Counted from the first letter of the stretch, positions 18,849 to 28,990 are shown. The stretch: 64,000 nucleotides of DNA from Plantactinospora sp. KBS50 (GCF_002285795.1 NZ_CP022961.1:496001-560000); one strand, 5' to 3'. Program-made: numbers and translations. The notes: generated by a model from the letters alone, not told the origin.

Positions 18849-18899
18849 GTTCCCTCGTGTTCCCTCGTTGTTCCCTCGTGTTCCCTCGTGGTCCCTCGT
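18849..18899. repeat. tandem 10-11 bp repeat (TTCCCTCGTG)
   Basis: Five head-to-tail copies of TTCCCTCGT with spacers TG, G or TTG. It sits 14 bp upstream of the GTG of the small minus-strand gene, on whose coding strand it reads ACGAGGGAA. It could affect expression of that gene. Confidence 0.85.
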
Positions 18900-19129
18900 C
18901 GGGACCAGCGGGGCCGCCCCCTCGGTTTGTGGGACCACTGGGTGACGGGGGCGGCCCCGGCGGTTGCGCCCTGGCGATTGCCGATCGACCCGAGCGGTTC
19001 CGCCGCACTCCACTCTTGCCGGAGCGGCGTTACTGTCAGCAGGTGTCCGGGTCGCATTCGGTGATGGTCTGGAAGCTGTGGCCGCACCCCGGCAACCCTT
19101 GGTGATCTTCACGATTCCCGGGAGGGACC

Positions 19130-19930
19130 TTGGAGGCTGAGAGGAATTCCGATCTGCTGCTTCGCGGGCAACTCCGCAGGCAGCGAGCACTGCGCGGCAT
19201 GAACCAGGAGGAGTTCGGCCGGCGGACGAACTACTCGGCGTCGACGGTGTCCGCTGTGGAGACCGGGGTGCGGCCGGTCGATCTGCCCTACGCCAGGCGC
19301 GCGGACGAGATCCTGGAGACCGGCGGACTGTTCGAGGCGCTGTTGCGGTCGCAACAGCGGGACGCCCTACCGGCGTGGTTCAAGCCCTGGCTGGAGGCGG
19401 AGCGGGCGGCGATCCAGCTTCGGAACTTCGATCCCATGCTGATCCCGGGGCTGCTCCAGACCGAGAACTACGCGCGGGCGGTGCTGCGCTTCATCGACAC
19501 CGCCCCCGAGCGGGAGGTCGAGCAGCAGGTGGCCGCGCGAATGGAACGGCAGGAGGTGCTGACCAGGGAGCGACCGCCGCAGGCCGTGTTCGTCATCGAC
19601 GAGGGGGCGCTGCGCCGCACCGACGCCATCATGGGCGAGCAGCTTGCGCACCTGCAACGCATGGCCGACCTGCCGCACGTGCACGTGCACGTCATCCCGG
19701 CCGACGCCGGCCTGCACGTCGGGCTGTCCGGGCCGCTGGCCCTGGCCAGACTCTCCGACGGCACCTGGATCGGCCACCTGGACGACCAACTGGGGGGCGC
19801 CGTCGTCGGCAGCGAGGACCGGGTGGCTACGCTGCTGGCCAGGTGGGAAGGCGTGCGGGGCGTCGCTCTCCCGGAGCACCTGTCCCGTGCCCTGATCAAG
19901 GAAGCAGAGGACAACCATGGACCTCAGTAA
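19130..19930 (+). CDS. XRE-family regulator with DUF5753 domain
   Basis: 266 residues from a TTG at 19130 with GGGAGGG 6 nt upstream. The HTH is MNQEEFGRRTNYSASTVSAVETG. The DUF5753 domain begins WFKPWLEAERAA and includes PGLLQTENYARA. Such proteins regulate development or secondary metabolism in Streptomyces and pair with a small DUF397 protein. Here the DUF397 gene overlaps its 3' end by 14 bp, the standard arrangement. Confidence 0.93.
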   Translation: MEAERNSDLLLRGQLRRQRALRGMNQEEFGRRTNYSASTVSAVETGVRPVDLPYARRADEILETGGLFEALLRSQQRDALPAWFKPWLEAERAAIQLRNFDPMLIPGLLQTENYARAVLRFIDTAPEREVEQQVAARMERQEVLTRERPPQAVFVIDEGALRRTDAIMGEQLAHLQRMADLPHVHVHVIPADAGLHVGLSGPLALARLSDGTWIGHLDDQLGGAVVGSEDRVATLLARWEGVRGVALPEHLSRALIKEAEDNHGPQ

Positions 19931-20105
19931 CGCCCGGTGGCGGAAGTCCACCCGGAGCAACTCGGCAGGTGGCAACTGCGTCGAGGTCGCCGACAACCTG
20001 CCCGGCGTCGTCCTCGTCCGCGACACCAAGGACCGCGACGGCGGCACCCTGGCCTTCGGCCCCGCCCAGTGGCAGGGCTTCGTCAGCTTCGCCAAGCGGT
20101 TCTGA
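19917..20105 (+). CDS. DUF397 protein
   Basis: 62 residues with the family signature: WRKSTRSNSAGGNCVEVAD, then VLVRDTKDRDGGTLAF and a terminal W..F segment. DUF397 proteins are probably the cognate small modulators of DUF5753 regulators. It overlaps the regulator gene and is translated with it. Confidence 0.93.
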   Translation: MDLSNARWRKSTRSNSAGGNCVEVADNLPGVVLVRDTKDRDGGTLAFGPAQWQGFVSFAKRF

Positions 20106-20163
20106 GCGCCGGACCGCGAAGAGGGGCCCCCGGCGGGTGCCGGAGGCCCCGTTGCGTGCCCGG

Positions 20164-22089
20164 TCAGCGCACGCTGATCGGGGGCTCCGCGAGGCGTACC
20201 GCAAGCGGGTCCTCCGGGAAGATCCAGGCGGCCTCCGGCGACCCGTCCGGGTCGGCCCGCCAGTGGTGGCAGACCCGATCCACCGCGAGCGGATACACCG
20301 TGAGCGAGCCGTCCGCGGCGATGTGCAGCCGCAGGAAGCCCTTGCTGTCCTCGATGCCCTGGCCGGCGAACAACTCGTTCAGATTGACCCCGAACGCGCC
20401 GGCCACCAGCAGGTAAAGGGCGACCAGTTCGCTGGCCACGAAGCCGGAGACCGGGCCGTACAGCACGGCCGCGGCGACCGCCGGCAGCGGCCACTCCCAC
20501 TGGTAGAACGGCAGGTGCAGCCAGGCCCAGGTGCCGGCCGCGGCCAGCCCCACATGTGTCAGCCCGTGCGTCACGCCGAGGATCCAGTGCCGCACGTGCC
20601 GTTTGCCGCCCGCGGTCGGCGGCTTGGCGAAGAACGCCGCGCCGAGCATCGTCACCAGCAGCATGCCCATCAGCGGGACGCTGAACAGCCGCTGCTCGGT
20701 GCCGTCCGTCCCGTGCGCCGCGACGCCGGCCATGGCCAGCATGAGCAGCGTGTGCAGGGTGCCCAGCAGAGCGGCGAAACCGGGGTTGCGCAGCGGAAGC
20801 CGGCCGAAGATGCCCCAGGCGTACCGGCGGGACCGGGCCGCGTCGGGGAAGCGGCCGGCCAACTCGTACGACCGGCTCGCGCTGGCCCGGCGGGAGCGGC
20901 TGTCCGGCGGCGGCACCTGGATCCGGGCCGGCAGGTGGTGGGTGGGATAGAGGTACGCGCCGCCACCGCCGCACGTGATCAGTTGCCGGTCCGGACCGGT
21001 GTACCGGGCATAGTGGTGCAGGTCGCCGGAGAGCATCAGCGCCACCCGGGCGCCGGTGGGCGCGATCAGCTTCCGGACGAAATAGTCGATCGAGTCGTAC
21101 GCCTCGGGGTGGTCGACGGCCTTCACCCAGGACGGCTCGGGAGTGGCCAGGATCACCCTGGACTCCGGACCGAGCCGCCGCGCAACCTGCTCAAAATAGG
21201 TGAGCTGCGGATCGTCCAGATAGGACCCGCTCTGCCCGTCCAACCCCAGCAGCCACCAACCGGACGGCAGCTCGATCGCGAAGTACGACCGGGTCTGCGG
21301 GGTGCACCAGCCGCCGATATTGTCGTCCCGGGACCGGACGAACAGCCGCAGGAACGCGGTCAGCCCGTCGTACCAGTCATGATTGCCGGGAATCGCGAAC
21401 AGCTCCGGCGTGCCGGCGTCGGCCGGCGGCAGCGGCAGCGCCGACTCGTACGGACCCTTGCACCGATCCTCGTACGCCGCCGCGCTGGCGGTCGGATACA
21501 CCTGGTCGCCGCCCATCACCAGCATCCGGCCCCGCGGCAGCGGCCGACCCTCGATCCTCAGCTCCGGCCGGGAGAGCAGGTAGGCGATCGAGTACGTCGC
21601 GTCGAAGCCGTCGCCCAGGTCGGCCACGTAGTCGAACCACAGTTCCCCGTCCGTGGTCTCCTGCCGGTGGATCCGATGCGGCAGCGAACCCTGCAACTCG
21701 CGCTTGTCCAGGTACGCCCCGAACAGCAGCGCCAGCAGGGTCCGCAGCCCGGTGATCACCAGCAGCAGCGGCGCCAGCCACGGCACCCTGGCCCGCCGGG
21801 TGTAGCCCAACTCCTGCGGATCCAGGCTCCGCGGCCGGCGGCGACGGTACTCGGCATCATCCGACAGCCCGGCGCCGGTCCGCGCGGAGCCGGCCTGTTT
21901 CGTGTCGGTCTGTTTCGTGCCGGTCTGCCCGGGTTTTGCGCCGGTCTGCTCGGTGCCGGCCTGTTCGGCGGCGCCGTGGTCCGGTTTCGGGGCCGTGGGC
22001 TGGGCTGGGACCTGAGGGCGGACCCGCGCCGGGTCGGTCTGCGGCGCGGCCGGCCGGTGGGTGCCGTCGTGGGGATGGTCGTCGGTCAC
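20164..22089 (-). CDS. membrane-anchored metallophosphoesterase
   Basis: About 641 residues from a GTG at 22089 (the frame stays open to 22161, so the start is uncertain). A disordered Pro/Thr/Lys-rich N-terminus is followed by a TM segment (WLAPLLLVITGLRTLLALLF). The calcineurin-like phosphoesterase domain has metal motifs GGDQVYP, GNHDWYDG and SGDLHHYARY. Several further TM helices follow (AALLGTLHTLLMLAMAG and others). The substrate is unknown. It stands alone, reading away from the tRNA gene. Confidence 0.87.
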   Translation of the reverse strand: MTDDHPHDGTHRPAAPQTDPARVRPQVPAQPTAPKPDHGAAEQAGTEQTGAKPGQTGTKQTDTKQAGSARTGAGLSDDAEYRRRRPRSLDPQELGYTRRARVPWLAPLLLVITGLRTLLALLFGAYLDKRELQGSLPHRIHRQETTDGELWFDYVADLGDGFDATYSIAYLLSRPELRIEGRPLPRGRMLVMGGDQVYPTASAAAYEDRCKGPYESALPLPPADAGTPELFAIPGNHDWYDGLTAFLRLFVRSRDDNIGGWCTPQTRSYFAIELPSGWWLLGLDGQSGSYLDDPQLTYFEQVARRLGPESRVILATPEPSWVKAVDHPEAYDSIDYFVRKLIAPTGARVALMLSGDLHHYARYTGPDRQLITCGGGGAYLYPTHHLPARIQVPPPDSRSRRASASRSYELAGRFPDAARSRRYAWGIFGRLPLRNPGFAALLGTLHTLLMLAMAGVAAHGTDGTEQRLFSVPLMGMLLVTMLGAAFFAKPPTAGGKRHVRHWILGVTHGLTHVGLAAAGTWAWLHLPFYQWEWPLPAVAAAVLYGPVSGFVASELVALYLLVAGAFGVNLNELFAGQGIEDSKGFLRLHIAADGSLTVYPLAVDRVCHHWRADPDGSPEAAWIFPEDPLAVRLAEPPISVR

Positions 22090-22241
22090 CGCCGGGAGCC
22101 TAGTCGTGCCGTTGCGCGGGTACTGTCCGTTCCCCGACCCGCGGGCCGTCGCGCCGGCCACCGCGGGCCATCCGGCCGCCCGGCGGGTACGGCAGGCCGT
22201 GGAGCCGGGGACCCGAGGATGCCGTACACTTGGGCGCTGTT

Positions 22242-22315
22242 GCCGCCTTAGCTCAGTCGGCTAGAGCGACGCACTCGTAATGCGTAGGTCGACGGTTCGA
22301 TTCCGTCAGGCGGCT
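22242..22315 (+). tRNA. tRNA-Thr (anticodon CGT)
   Basis: Complete 74-nt cloverleaf. Acceptor stem GCCGCCT/AGGCGGC. D arm GCTC...GAGC. Anticodon stem ACGCA/TGCGT around CTCGTAA, giving anticodon CGT. T arm GACGG-TTCGATT-CCGTC, discriminator T. The CCA is not encoded. Its 3' part is the integration site of the elements that follow. Confidence 0.95.
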
Positions 22316-22370
22316 CAGAAAGAGGCCCTGACCAGCGGGTTCGCTGGTCAGGGCTTCATTTTCATCGATG
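22282..22370 (+). repeat. att copy 1 (attL, within intact tRNA-Thr)
   Basis: 89-bp direct repeat that starts in the anticodon stem of tRNA-Thr (GCGTAGGTCGACGGTTCGAT), passes through the tRNA terminator and ends at TTCATCGATG. The 27 bp after it (TGGTTTTGAATCGCCCCC...) are shared with copy 2 and are the element's left end. Confidence 0.88.
22325..22354 (+). terminator. tRNA-Thr terminator, repeated in each att copy
   Basis: Perfect 13-bp stem GCCCTGACCAGCG (22325-22337) / CGCTGGTCAGGGC (22342-22354), loop GGTT, then TTCATTTTC. Near-identical hairpins recur after the second and third att copies. Confidence 0.9.
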
Positions 22371-22453
22371 TGGTTTTGAATCGCCCCCGAAAACCCCCCA
22401 GAAACGCCTACCGGCGATCAGGTTCAGCACACCTGCCAGCGGGGGTGCAGGGT

Positions 22454-23308
22454 CTACTTGGCCCGGCGCTTCCCACGATCTTGAGGCGTAGCGCCGACGA
22501 TCTCCGGACCTGCCCCAAGCTGTTCGAGGATGTCGGAGCTGTCCGGAGCGAGGGCGGGTTTGACGATGTGGTGCTTGTTGGTGACCTGCTCGGTGGCGTG
22601 CCCGAGCTGGGCTGCGGCGCCTTTGGCGTCGGCCTCCTTGTCGATCAGGGTGGCGACGGTCTTGCGGAAGGTGTGCGGGGTGACCCGTTCGAGGCCGGCG
22701 TCGGCGAGGCCGCCCAGCGCGAGCAGCGGCGTACGCACCGGTACGACGGTCTCCCGGGCGTAGCCGCCGATGAGCCGGTAGTCGGCCCGGATCGTCGGCA
22801 GGACCAGGTCCAGCACTTCGGGTGCGGCGAGCAGGTCGCCGAAGGAGGCGTTGACCCGGCTGATCTCCTCGACCAGGGCGGCGTCGGTCAGCAGGTGTTT
22901 GTCGCCGGGTTCCCGCTGGTCGGGGGCGCGCGAGCCGGAGGCGACCAGCAGGTCCACGACGGGCCCGTGCCGGCGCTGCAACTCCAGCGTCACCTCGTAC
23001 GCCACGATCGCGCCCATGCTGTGCCCGAACAGGACAAGCGGCGCCCCGAGCAGTGGGGTCAGCTCGTCGGCGATCGGCCTGGCCAGGTCGGCGATGGACG
23101 CCGCGGCGGGCTCGGGCAGCCGGTCCTGCCGGCCGGGGTACTGCACGGCATGCACGGCCACGTCGGCGGGCAGCCCCCGCGGCCACGTCCGGTACGCCTG
23201 GGCGGTGCCGCCGGCGTACGGCAGGCACACGAGGTTGCTCGCCGGCAGGGCGACGTCGTTGCACGGCCGCAGCCACCGTGCGGATGTCTGGAGCCCTCGA
23301 ACGACCAT
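22454..23308 (-). pseudogene. type II thioesterase fused to a tyrosine-integrase C-terminal stump
   Basis: 284-residue open frame from the ATG at 23308 (GGAGG 8 nt upstream). Residues 1-200 are a type II thioesterase (LVCLPYAGGTAQAYRTW, nucleophile elbow GHSMG) that stops at TPLLALGG, before the expected catalytic Asp/His end. The frame then continues as the last 80 residues of a pSAM2/phage-type integrase (THE Arg box TPHTFRKTVATLID, then AAQLGHA). The catalytic segment reads TNKHHIVKPA, with His where the nucleophilic Tyr of HYI should be. It ends 84 bp from att, where such integrases normally end. I infer a deletion fusion; neither half should be active. Confidence 0.82.
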
Positions 23309-23477
23309 GCTGATCGCCTCCACATCGAGATCGGTGGAGGCACAGCAGACCGCCGGGGGCTACGCCGTTTCTATACGGCCGCAGGGCGTGGGAACGGAGG
23401 GAGCCCGAGGCCGGCGGCGGGGGTCCGCCGGCCTCGGGCTCCGGTGTGTGCCGGTCCGCCGCGGCGGACCGGTCCGG

Positions 23478-25871
23478 TCAGCCGGCCGCTACCGCGCGGG
23501 GCCGGATGACCCGCCAGGTGACCGCGGCGCTCGCGGTGATCGCCATGAGCAGCGAGCCGACGATCGCGAGGGCGACCACGCCGCCGCTGAGCTGGATTGA
23601 GACGTCCGTGCCGGTGACCTCCGACAGGCCCGACGCCATGCCGGCGAGCGGGGGCAGCGTGACCAGCAGCCCGAGGGCCACCCCGATGCCGACCACCAGG
23701 ACCGTCTCGCCGACCGCGAAGCCCATCAGCTGCCGCACGGTGCCGCCTGCCGACCTCATGACCGCGAAGTCGGTCTTCCGGCCGTAGGCCGCCATGGCCA
23801 TGCTGTTGGCGACCGCGAGGCCGCTGTAGCCGACCGCGACCACGATGAGCATCATCGCGAGGCTAGTCGTGAGGCGGGCGTCGGTGTCGTAGTCGGCCAG
23901 GGCGTAGCTCTCCGCGTCGTGCAGAGAGGCGCCGGCCGCCACAGTCTTCGGCGCGTTCGCCTGCGGGATGAAGATGGTGTCGGTGAGCGCCGCACGGTCG
24001 TGCGACCGGACCAGCTCGCGGGAGAGGACGAAGGCGCCGCGGCCCGGGTCGTCCGGCAGGACCTGCGAGACGCGGATGGTCTCGGTCTCCCCGTCGATGA
24101 ACCGGACGTCGATGGTTTGGCCCGCGGTGACCCCGAACATCTTCGCCGTGCCCTCGCCCAGGACCGCCTCGCCCGGCTTGTCCCAGCGCGGGTCGCGGGA
24201 GCCGAGCGCGTCGATGACGGCCAGGCCGTGCCCGGGCCGGTCGAGGAAGATGCGGGTGGGCAGCGCCGCCTTGCCGACCGGGTTCTCCTTGACGACCGCG
24301 TCGCTCAGGCCGGGCGTGCCGTCCGGGGCGATGAGGACCTGGCCGGCCAGCTTCTTGGTCTCGCTGGCCGGGTACGCCGTCCGCATCGTCTCCACCATGC
24401 CGCTGATCAGCACCGCGAACCCGACCGCGGCGATGATCGGCGCCGCCGTGGACGCGGCCCGGCGGGTCGCGTTCAGCAGCTCGGCGCGGACCAGCATGGG
24501 ACCGGCCGACGTGGACCGGCGGGTGATCGGCGCGGTGACGGCGCGCACGGCAGGCCCGATCGTCACGGGGGCCAGCAGGGCCGCCGCCACGATGAGCGCC
24601 ATCGCGGCACCCATCGCCATGTTGATCCGGTCGTCGGCGCCCGTCACCGCGGTCAGGACCGCGAGCAGGGTGCCGAGCCCCGTCGCGAGCAGGCCGAAGG
24701 CCCACCGGGCGCGGGTCATGGGCCGCTTCTCCACCTGGGCGTCGAGCAGCGACTCCAGCGGGGCCACCTTCGCCGCCATCCGGCTCGCCGCCCAGGCGCC
24801 CAGCACGGCGACGCCCGTGCCGACCGCCGTGGCGGTCAGCAGCGGCCACGCCGCCACCTCGATCGCGAAGCCGGGCGGCGTCACGTCGAGCCGGACCAGG
24901 ATCGCTTTCATCAGGGGCGCGAACAGCACGGCGAGGAGGCTGCCGACGATCGCACCCACCAGGCCGACGACGGCGGCCTCGCCGAGGATCATCGAGCGGA
25001 TCTGCCTCGGGTGGGCGCCGATCGTGCGCAGCAGGCCGATCTCGCGGCGGCGCTGTGCCGTGGCCAGCGCCAAGGTGGCGCCGACGACGAAGATCGTCAC
25101 GAACAGGCCGAGCGTCGCCATCGCGGCGATCAGCTGGGTGCCGAGGAACCGCTTGTGCGCCACGAACTGGGGTTCCAGCGCGGCCCGCTCCTCGCCGGTG
25201 ACGACCGACCCGGCGGCGCCGACGACGCCCGCGGCGTCCCTCGCCACGGTGGCCGGTTCCGCCGACTCCTCGGGCAGCACGGCGATCGCCCGCACACCCG
25301 GGTCGAGCTGCGCGGCGTGCGCGTCGGTGAAGAAGAATCCCGGGCCGTCAACCGTGCCGGATACCGTGAACTGCCGCAGACCCGCAGCCAGGTTGACCTG
25401 TAGCCGCCCGCCCGGCGGAACGCCGAGCGCGGCGTCGACCGCGACCTCGTCCGCCGTGGTGGGCGCGGTGCCGGCGGCCAGGGCGTACGGGGCGAGCCGG
25501 GTGCTCGACCAGCCGTGCCCCGCGTCCTCCGCCATGTCGTCCGCGACCGGGCGGCCGCCGACGAACGCCTGGGCGTAGAACGAGCGGTCCACGACGGTGC
25601 CGGCGATCCCGTTGACGCCGGCGAGCTTGCCGGCCAGCGCCGCGGCGTCCGCCTCGCTCCACGGCACGCGGTCCCGCGGGGTGCCGGACTCGTTGACGGC
25701 CTGCGGGGGGATGAGGAGGACGGGGGCGCCGGCCAGGCGCGGCTGCACCTGCGGGCGGGCCGAGTCGTACACGATGAGGGTGACGCCGATGAGGGCGACA
25801 CCGAAGGCGATCGCGAGGAACGCGGCGACGAAGCTGCGCCAGCGCTCGCGGATGTTGGCAAGTGCGAGCAT
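23478..25871 (-). CDS. ABC transporter permease, FtsX/MacB type
   Basis: 797 residues. An N-terminal TM (FVAAFLAIAFGVALIGVTLI) is followed by a large extracytoplasmic MacB-PCD-like domain, a three-TM FtsX block near residue 260, a second FtsX half and a C-terminal TM block. The gene starts immediately after its ATPase gene. This 8-10 TM class usually exports peptides, lipids or antibiotics, or acts as a mechanotransducer, rather than importing. Confidence 0.92.
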   Translation of the reverse strand: MLALANIRERWRSFVAAFLAIAFGVALIGVTLIVYDSARPQVQPRLAGAPVLLIPPQAVNESGTPRDRVPWSEADAAALAGKLAGVNGIAGTVVDRSFYAQAFVGGRPVADDMAEDAGHGWSSTRLAPYALAAGTAPTTADEVAVDAALGVPPGGRLQVNLAAGLRQFTVSGTVDGPGFFFTDAHAAQLDPGVRAIAVLPEESAEPATVARDAAGVVGAAGSVVTGEERAALEPQFVAHKRFLGTQLIAAMATLGLFVTIFVVGATLALATAQRRREIGLLRTIGAHPRQIRSMILGEAAVVGLVGAIVGSLLAVLFAPLMKAILVRLDVTPPGFAIEVAAWPLLTATAVGTGVAVLGAWAASRMAAKVAPLESLLDAQVEKRPMTRARWAFGLLATGLGTLLAVLTAVTGADDRINMAMGAAMALIVAAALLAPVTIGPAVRAVTAPITRRSTSAGPMLVRAELLNATRRAASTAAPIIAAVGFAVLISGMVETMRTAYPASETKKLAGQVLIAPDGTPGLSDAVVKENPVGKAALPTRIFLDRPGHGLAVIDALGSRDPRWDKPGEAVLGEGTAKMFGVTAGQTIDVRFIDGETETIRVSQVLPDDPGRGAFVLSRELVRSHDRAALTDTIFIPQANAPKTVAAGASLHDAESYALADYDTDARLTTSLAMMLIVVAVGYSGLAVANSMAMAAYGRKTDFAVMRSAGGTVRQLMGFAVGETVLVVGIGVALGLLVTLPPLAGMASGLSEVTGTDVSIQLSGGVVALAIVGSLLMAITASAAVTWRVIRPRAVAAG

Positions 25872-25872
25872 C

Positions 25873-26637
<765 letters not shown>

Positions 26638-26680
26638 GGCAAGGATTCGACCGCAGGGGTGGGGTCGCGCACACTGACCG

Positions 26681-26706
26681 AGGCTCTACACCTAGTGGTA
26701 GAGCCT
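26681..26706. promoter_or_regulatory. inverted repeat between the exporter and two-component operons
   Basis: Perfect 9-bp arms AGGCTCTAC and GTAGAGCCT separated by 8 bp (ACCTAGTG), in the 92-bp gap between the divergent ABC and kinase genes. Its symmetry and place suit a binding site for the NarL/LuxR-type regulator encoded next door. Confidence 0.6.
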
Positions 26707-26729
26707 GCACTACCGCGCCGCCCGCGCCG

Positions 26730-27974
26730 ATGCCCTACGGTCGGTGGGTGCGAACCAGGACCGCCTGGCAGGCCATGGCCCAGCGCCCGTTGGGTTTCCT
26801 CGTGTCGGCCTGGCCGTGGCGCGCGCTCGCCTACCTGCTTTCCGGGGTGGTGCTGGGTGCGCTCACGATCGGCGTGCTCGCCGCGGTGGTTGCGGTAGGC
26901 GTGGTGTCGCTGATCTTTTTGATCGGCGCATTGGTGTTGCTCGCCGTCGCGTTCTCCGGTCTGGCCGTGGCCCGGGTGGAACGCTGGCGGCTGCGCCTCG
27001 TCGACACCGACGCGACCCCCGACCCGCATCGGCCGCCGCCCGCGCCCGGGCTGCGCGCCTGGCTGCGGACCCGGCTGGCCGAGCCGGCGACGTGGCGGGA
27101 GCTGGCCTTCACGTTCGTGTTGCTGACCGCGCTGTGCTGGCTCGACGTGCTGGTGCTGTCGTTCGCCTTCGTCCTGCCCTGGTTCTGCATCACCGCCCCG
27201 GCGGACGACCCGTCGGCCTGGCCGTGGGCCGTCTTGGGTGTCCTGCTCCTGCTGACCTGGCCGTACACGATCACGTCGTGGGCAGGCGCGCGAGCGGCGC
27301 TGACCCGCACCATCCTCGCGCCGCGTGACGCGGAGCTCGGCGACCGGCTCACCGAGGTGAACCGCTCCCGGGCCCGGCTCGTCGGCGCGTTCGCGGCCGA
27401 GCAGGCCCGGATCGAACGCGACCTGCACGACGGCGCCCAGCAGCGGCTCGTCTCGCTGAGCATGGCGCTGGGCCTGATGCGCCTCGACGTGCCGCCCGGC
27501 TCACCCCTGCACGACCGGCTGGGCGAGGCGCAGGAGCAGCTCTCGCTGGCCCTGACGGAGCTGCGCGACCTCGTGTACGGCCTGAACCCGCGGGTGCTCG
27601 CCGACAACGGGCTCGTCGCGGCGATCGCGGAGAACGCCAGCCGATTCCCGATCCCCGTCACCGTGGACGTCCGGCTGGCGACCCGCCTGCCGCAGCCGGT
27701 GGAGCTCGCCGCGTACTACGTCGTCACCGAGGCCATGGCGAACATCGCCAAGCACAGCCGGGCGACGAGCGCGCACATCGCCGGACGGCACCACGCCGAC
27801 GTGCTGACCCTGCAGATCACCGACAACGGCGTCGGTGGCGCCGACCCGTCGGGCGGCAGTGGCATGACCGGGCTCGCCGACCGGGTCGGCGTCCTGGACG
27901 GCCGGCTGCGGGTGTCCAGCCCACCCGGCGGCCCCACCCTGATCCACGTGGAGATCCCGTGCCCCTTCGGATAG
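26730..27974 (+). CDS. NarL-class sensor histidine kinase
   Basis: 414 residues. Four predicted TM helices lie in the first 190 residues, with little extracytoplasmic sequence (intramembrane-sensing type). The HisKA_3 phospho-acceptor is His233 in RDLHDGAQQRL. The ATPase domain shows EAMANIAKHSRA (N box) and ITDNGVGGADPSGGSGMTGL (G boxes). The start is uncertain because no ribosome site is obvious. It overlaps the response regulator gene by 16 bp. Confidence 0.92.
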   Translation: MPYGRWVRTRTAWQAMAQRPLGFLVSAWPWRALAYLLSGVVLGALTIGVLAAVVAVGVVSLIFLIGALVLLAVAFSGLAVARVERWRLRLVDTDATPDPHRPPPAPGLRAWLRTRLAEPATWRELAFTFVLLTALCWLDVLVLSFAFVLPWFCITAPADDPSAWPWAVLGVLLLLTWPYTITSWAGARAALTRTILAPRDAELGDRLTEVNRSRARLVGAFAAEQARIERDLHDGAQQRLVSLSMALGLMRLDVPPGSPLHDRLGEAQEQLSLALTELRDLVYGLNPRVLADNGLVAAIAENASRFPIPVTVDVRLATRLPQPVELAAYYVVTEAMANIAKHSRATSAHIAGRHHADVLTLQITDNGVGGADPSGGSGMTGLADRVGVLDGRLRVSSPPGGPTLIHVEIPCPFG

Positions 27975-28606
27975 TCGTCGCCGAGGACTCGCCCCTGATG
28001 CGCGAGGGTCTCGTCAGCCTGCTGGCCCGATTCGGCCACGAGACGATCGCGGCCGTCGCCGATGCCGACGCCGTGGTCACCGCCGTCCGCGCCGACCCGC
28101 CGGACGTCCTCATCACGGACGTGCGGATGCCGCCGCGGCACGCCGACGACGGCCTGCGTGCCGCCGTCGCCCTCCGTCAGGCGATCCCGGGCCTGCCGGT
28201 CCTCGTGCTCAGCCAGTACGTGGAACAGTCGTACGCGGCGAAGCTGCTCGACTCCGCCGACGGCAGCGGCGTCGGCTACCTGCTCAAGGACCGGGTCGGC
28301 GCGGTCGCCGAATTCGTCGCCGCGGTCGAACAGGTCGCCGCGGGCGAGACCGTGGTCGACCCGGACGTCGTCCGGCAGTTGCTGCGCCGCCGCCACGACC
28401 CGCTGCAGCGGCTGAGCCCGCGCGAGCAGGAGGTGCTGGCGCTGATGGCCGAGGGCCGCTCCAACGCGACCATCGGCGCCCGACTACACATCAGCGACGC
28501 CGCGGTGAACAAGCACATCGGCAACATCTTCACGAAACTGGATCTGCCGACCGCCACCGACGGGCATCGCCGGGTACTGGCCGTCCTGGCGTACCTACGT
28601 GGCTGA
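27959..28606 (+). CDS. NarL/LuxR-family response regulator
   Basis: 215 residues from a GTG at 27959. Receiver domain with phospho-acceptor Asp54 (LITDVRMPP) and the conserved late Lys (LLKDRVG). The C-terminal LuxR HTH is LSPREQEVLALMAEGRS...NKHIGNIFTKL. Partner of the kinase just upstream and probable regulator of the divergent exporter. Confidence 0.94.
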   Translation: MPLRIVVAEDSPLMREGLVSLLARFGHETIAAVADADAVVTAVRADPPDVLITDVRMPPRHADDGLRAAVALRQAIPGLPVLVLSQYVEQSYAAKLLDSADGSGVGYLLKDRVGAVAEFVAAVEQVAAGETVVDPDVVRQLLRRRHDPLQRLSPREQEVLALMAEGRSNATIGARLHISDAAVNKHIGNIFTKLDLPTATDGHRRVLAVLAYLRG

Positions 28607-28654
28607 GCCGACCCGGCTACCCCGGTGGCCGGGTCGCCCGCCCCGCATGTCCCC

Positions 28655-28990
28655 TCATCGTCCCAGCGCCAGCGTCGCCGCCGGCGCGATGATGCCGTCC
28701 ACCACCGCGAACCGCCCGGACAGGGTGGCCAGCCGGCCGCGATCCGCCGCCCGGAGCCGGACCGCGAACGACCCGGCCTCCGGGCACAATCGGACCTGCG
28801 CCCCTCGAACCCCAGCCACCGCCCGGTCAATGGCGACCAGACCTTGTAGACCGTTTCCTTCATGCTGAATGCGGCCCGGCCGAGCAGGATCTGGTGCGCA
28901 CCCGGCGCGACCGACCACGACGCAAATGCGTGCCGTCCACACCTGGCAGCTGCCGGAGTCGGCCTCGTCATCACCGCCGCATGCCTCGTC
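28655..28990 (-). pseudogene. phosphopantetheinyl transferase (Sfp type) remnant, frameshifted
   Basis: In one minus-strand frame (about 28,825-28,900) the sequence reads FSMKETVYKVWSPLTGRW then LGFEG, the hallmark Sfp/PptT motif. The rest of the family C-terminus (QVRLCPEAGSFAVRL...ATLSGRFAVVDG) continues in a different frame to 28655, so one frameshift is present. The N-terminal two thirds, including the Mg-binding DxE, are missing. With the truncated thioesterase at the other end of the module, this suggests that an NRPS/PKS-type gene set once occupied it. Confidence 0.75.

Noticed and set aside
18849-18899. CRISPR array
   Set aside because: The repeats are about 10 bp, head to tail with no spacers of useful length, and no cas genes are near. 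No other CRISPR-like array was seen in the window.
20164-22251. Long plus-strand open frame across the metallophosphoesterase gene
   Set aside because: The minus-strand product has complete metal-binding motifs, while the plus-strand product is Arg/Gln-rich filler.
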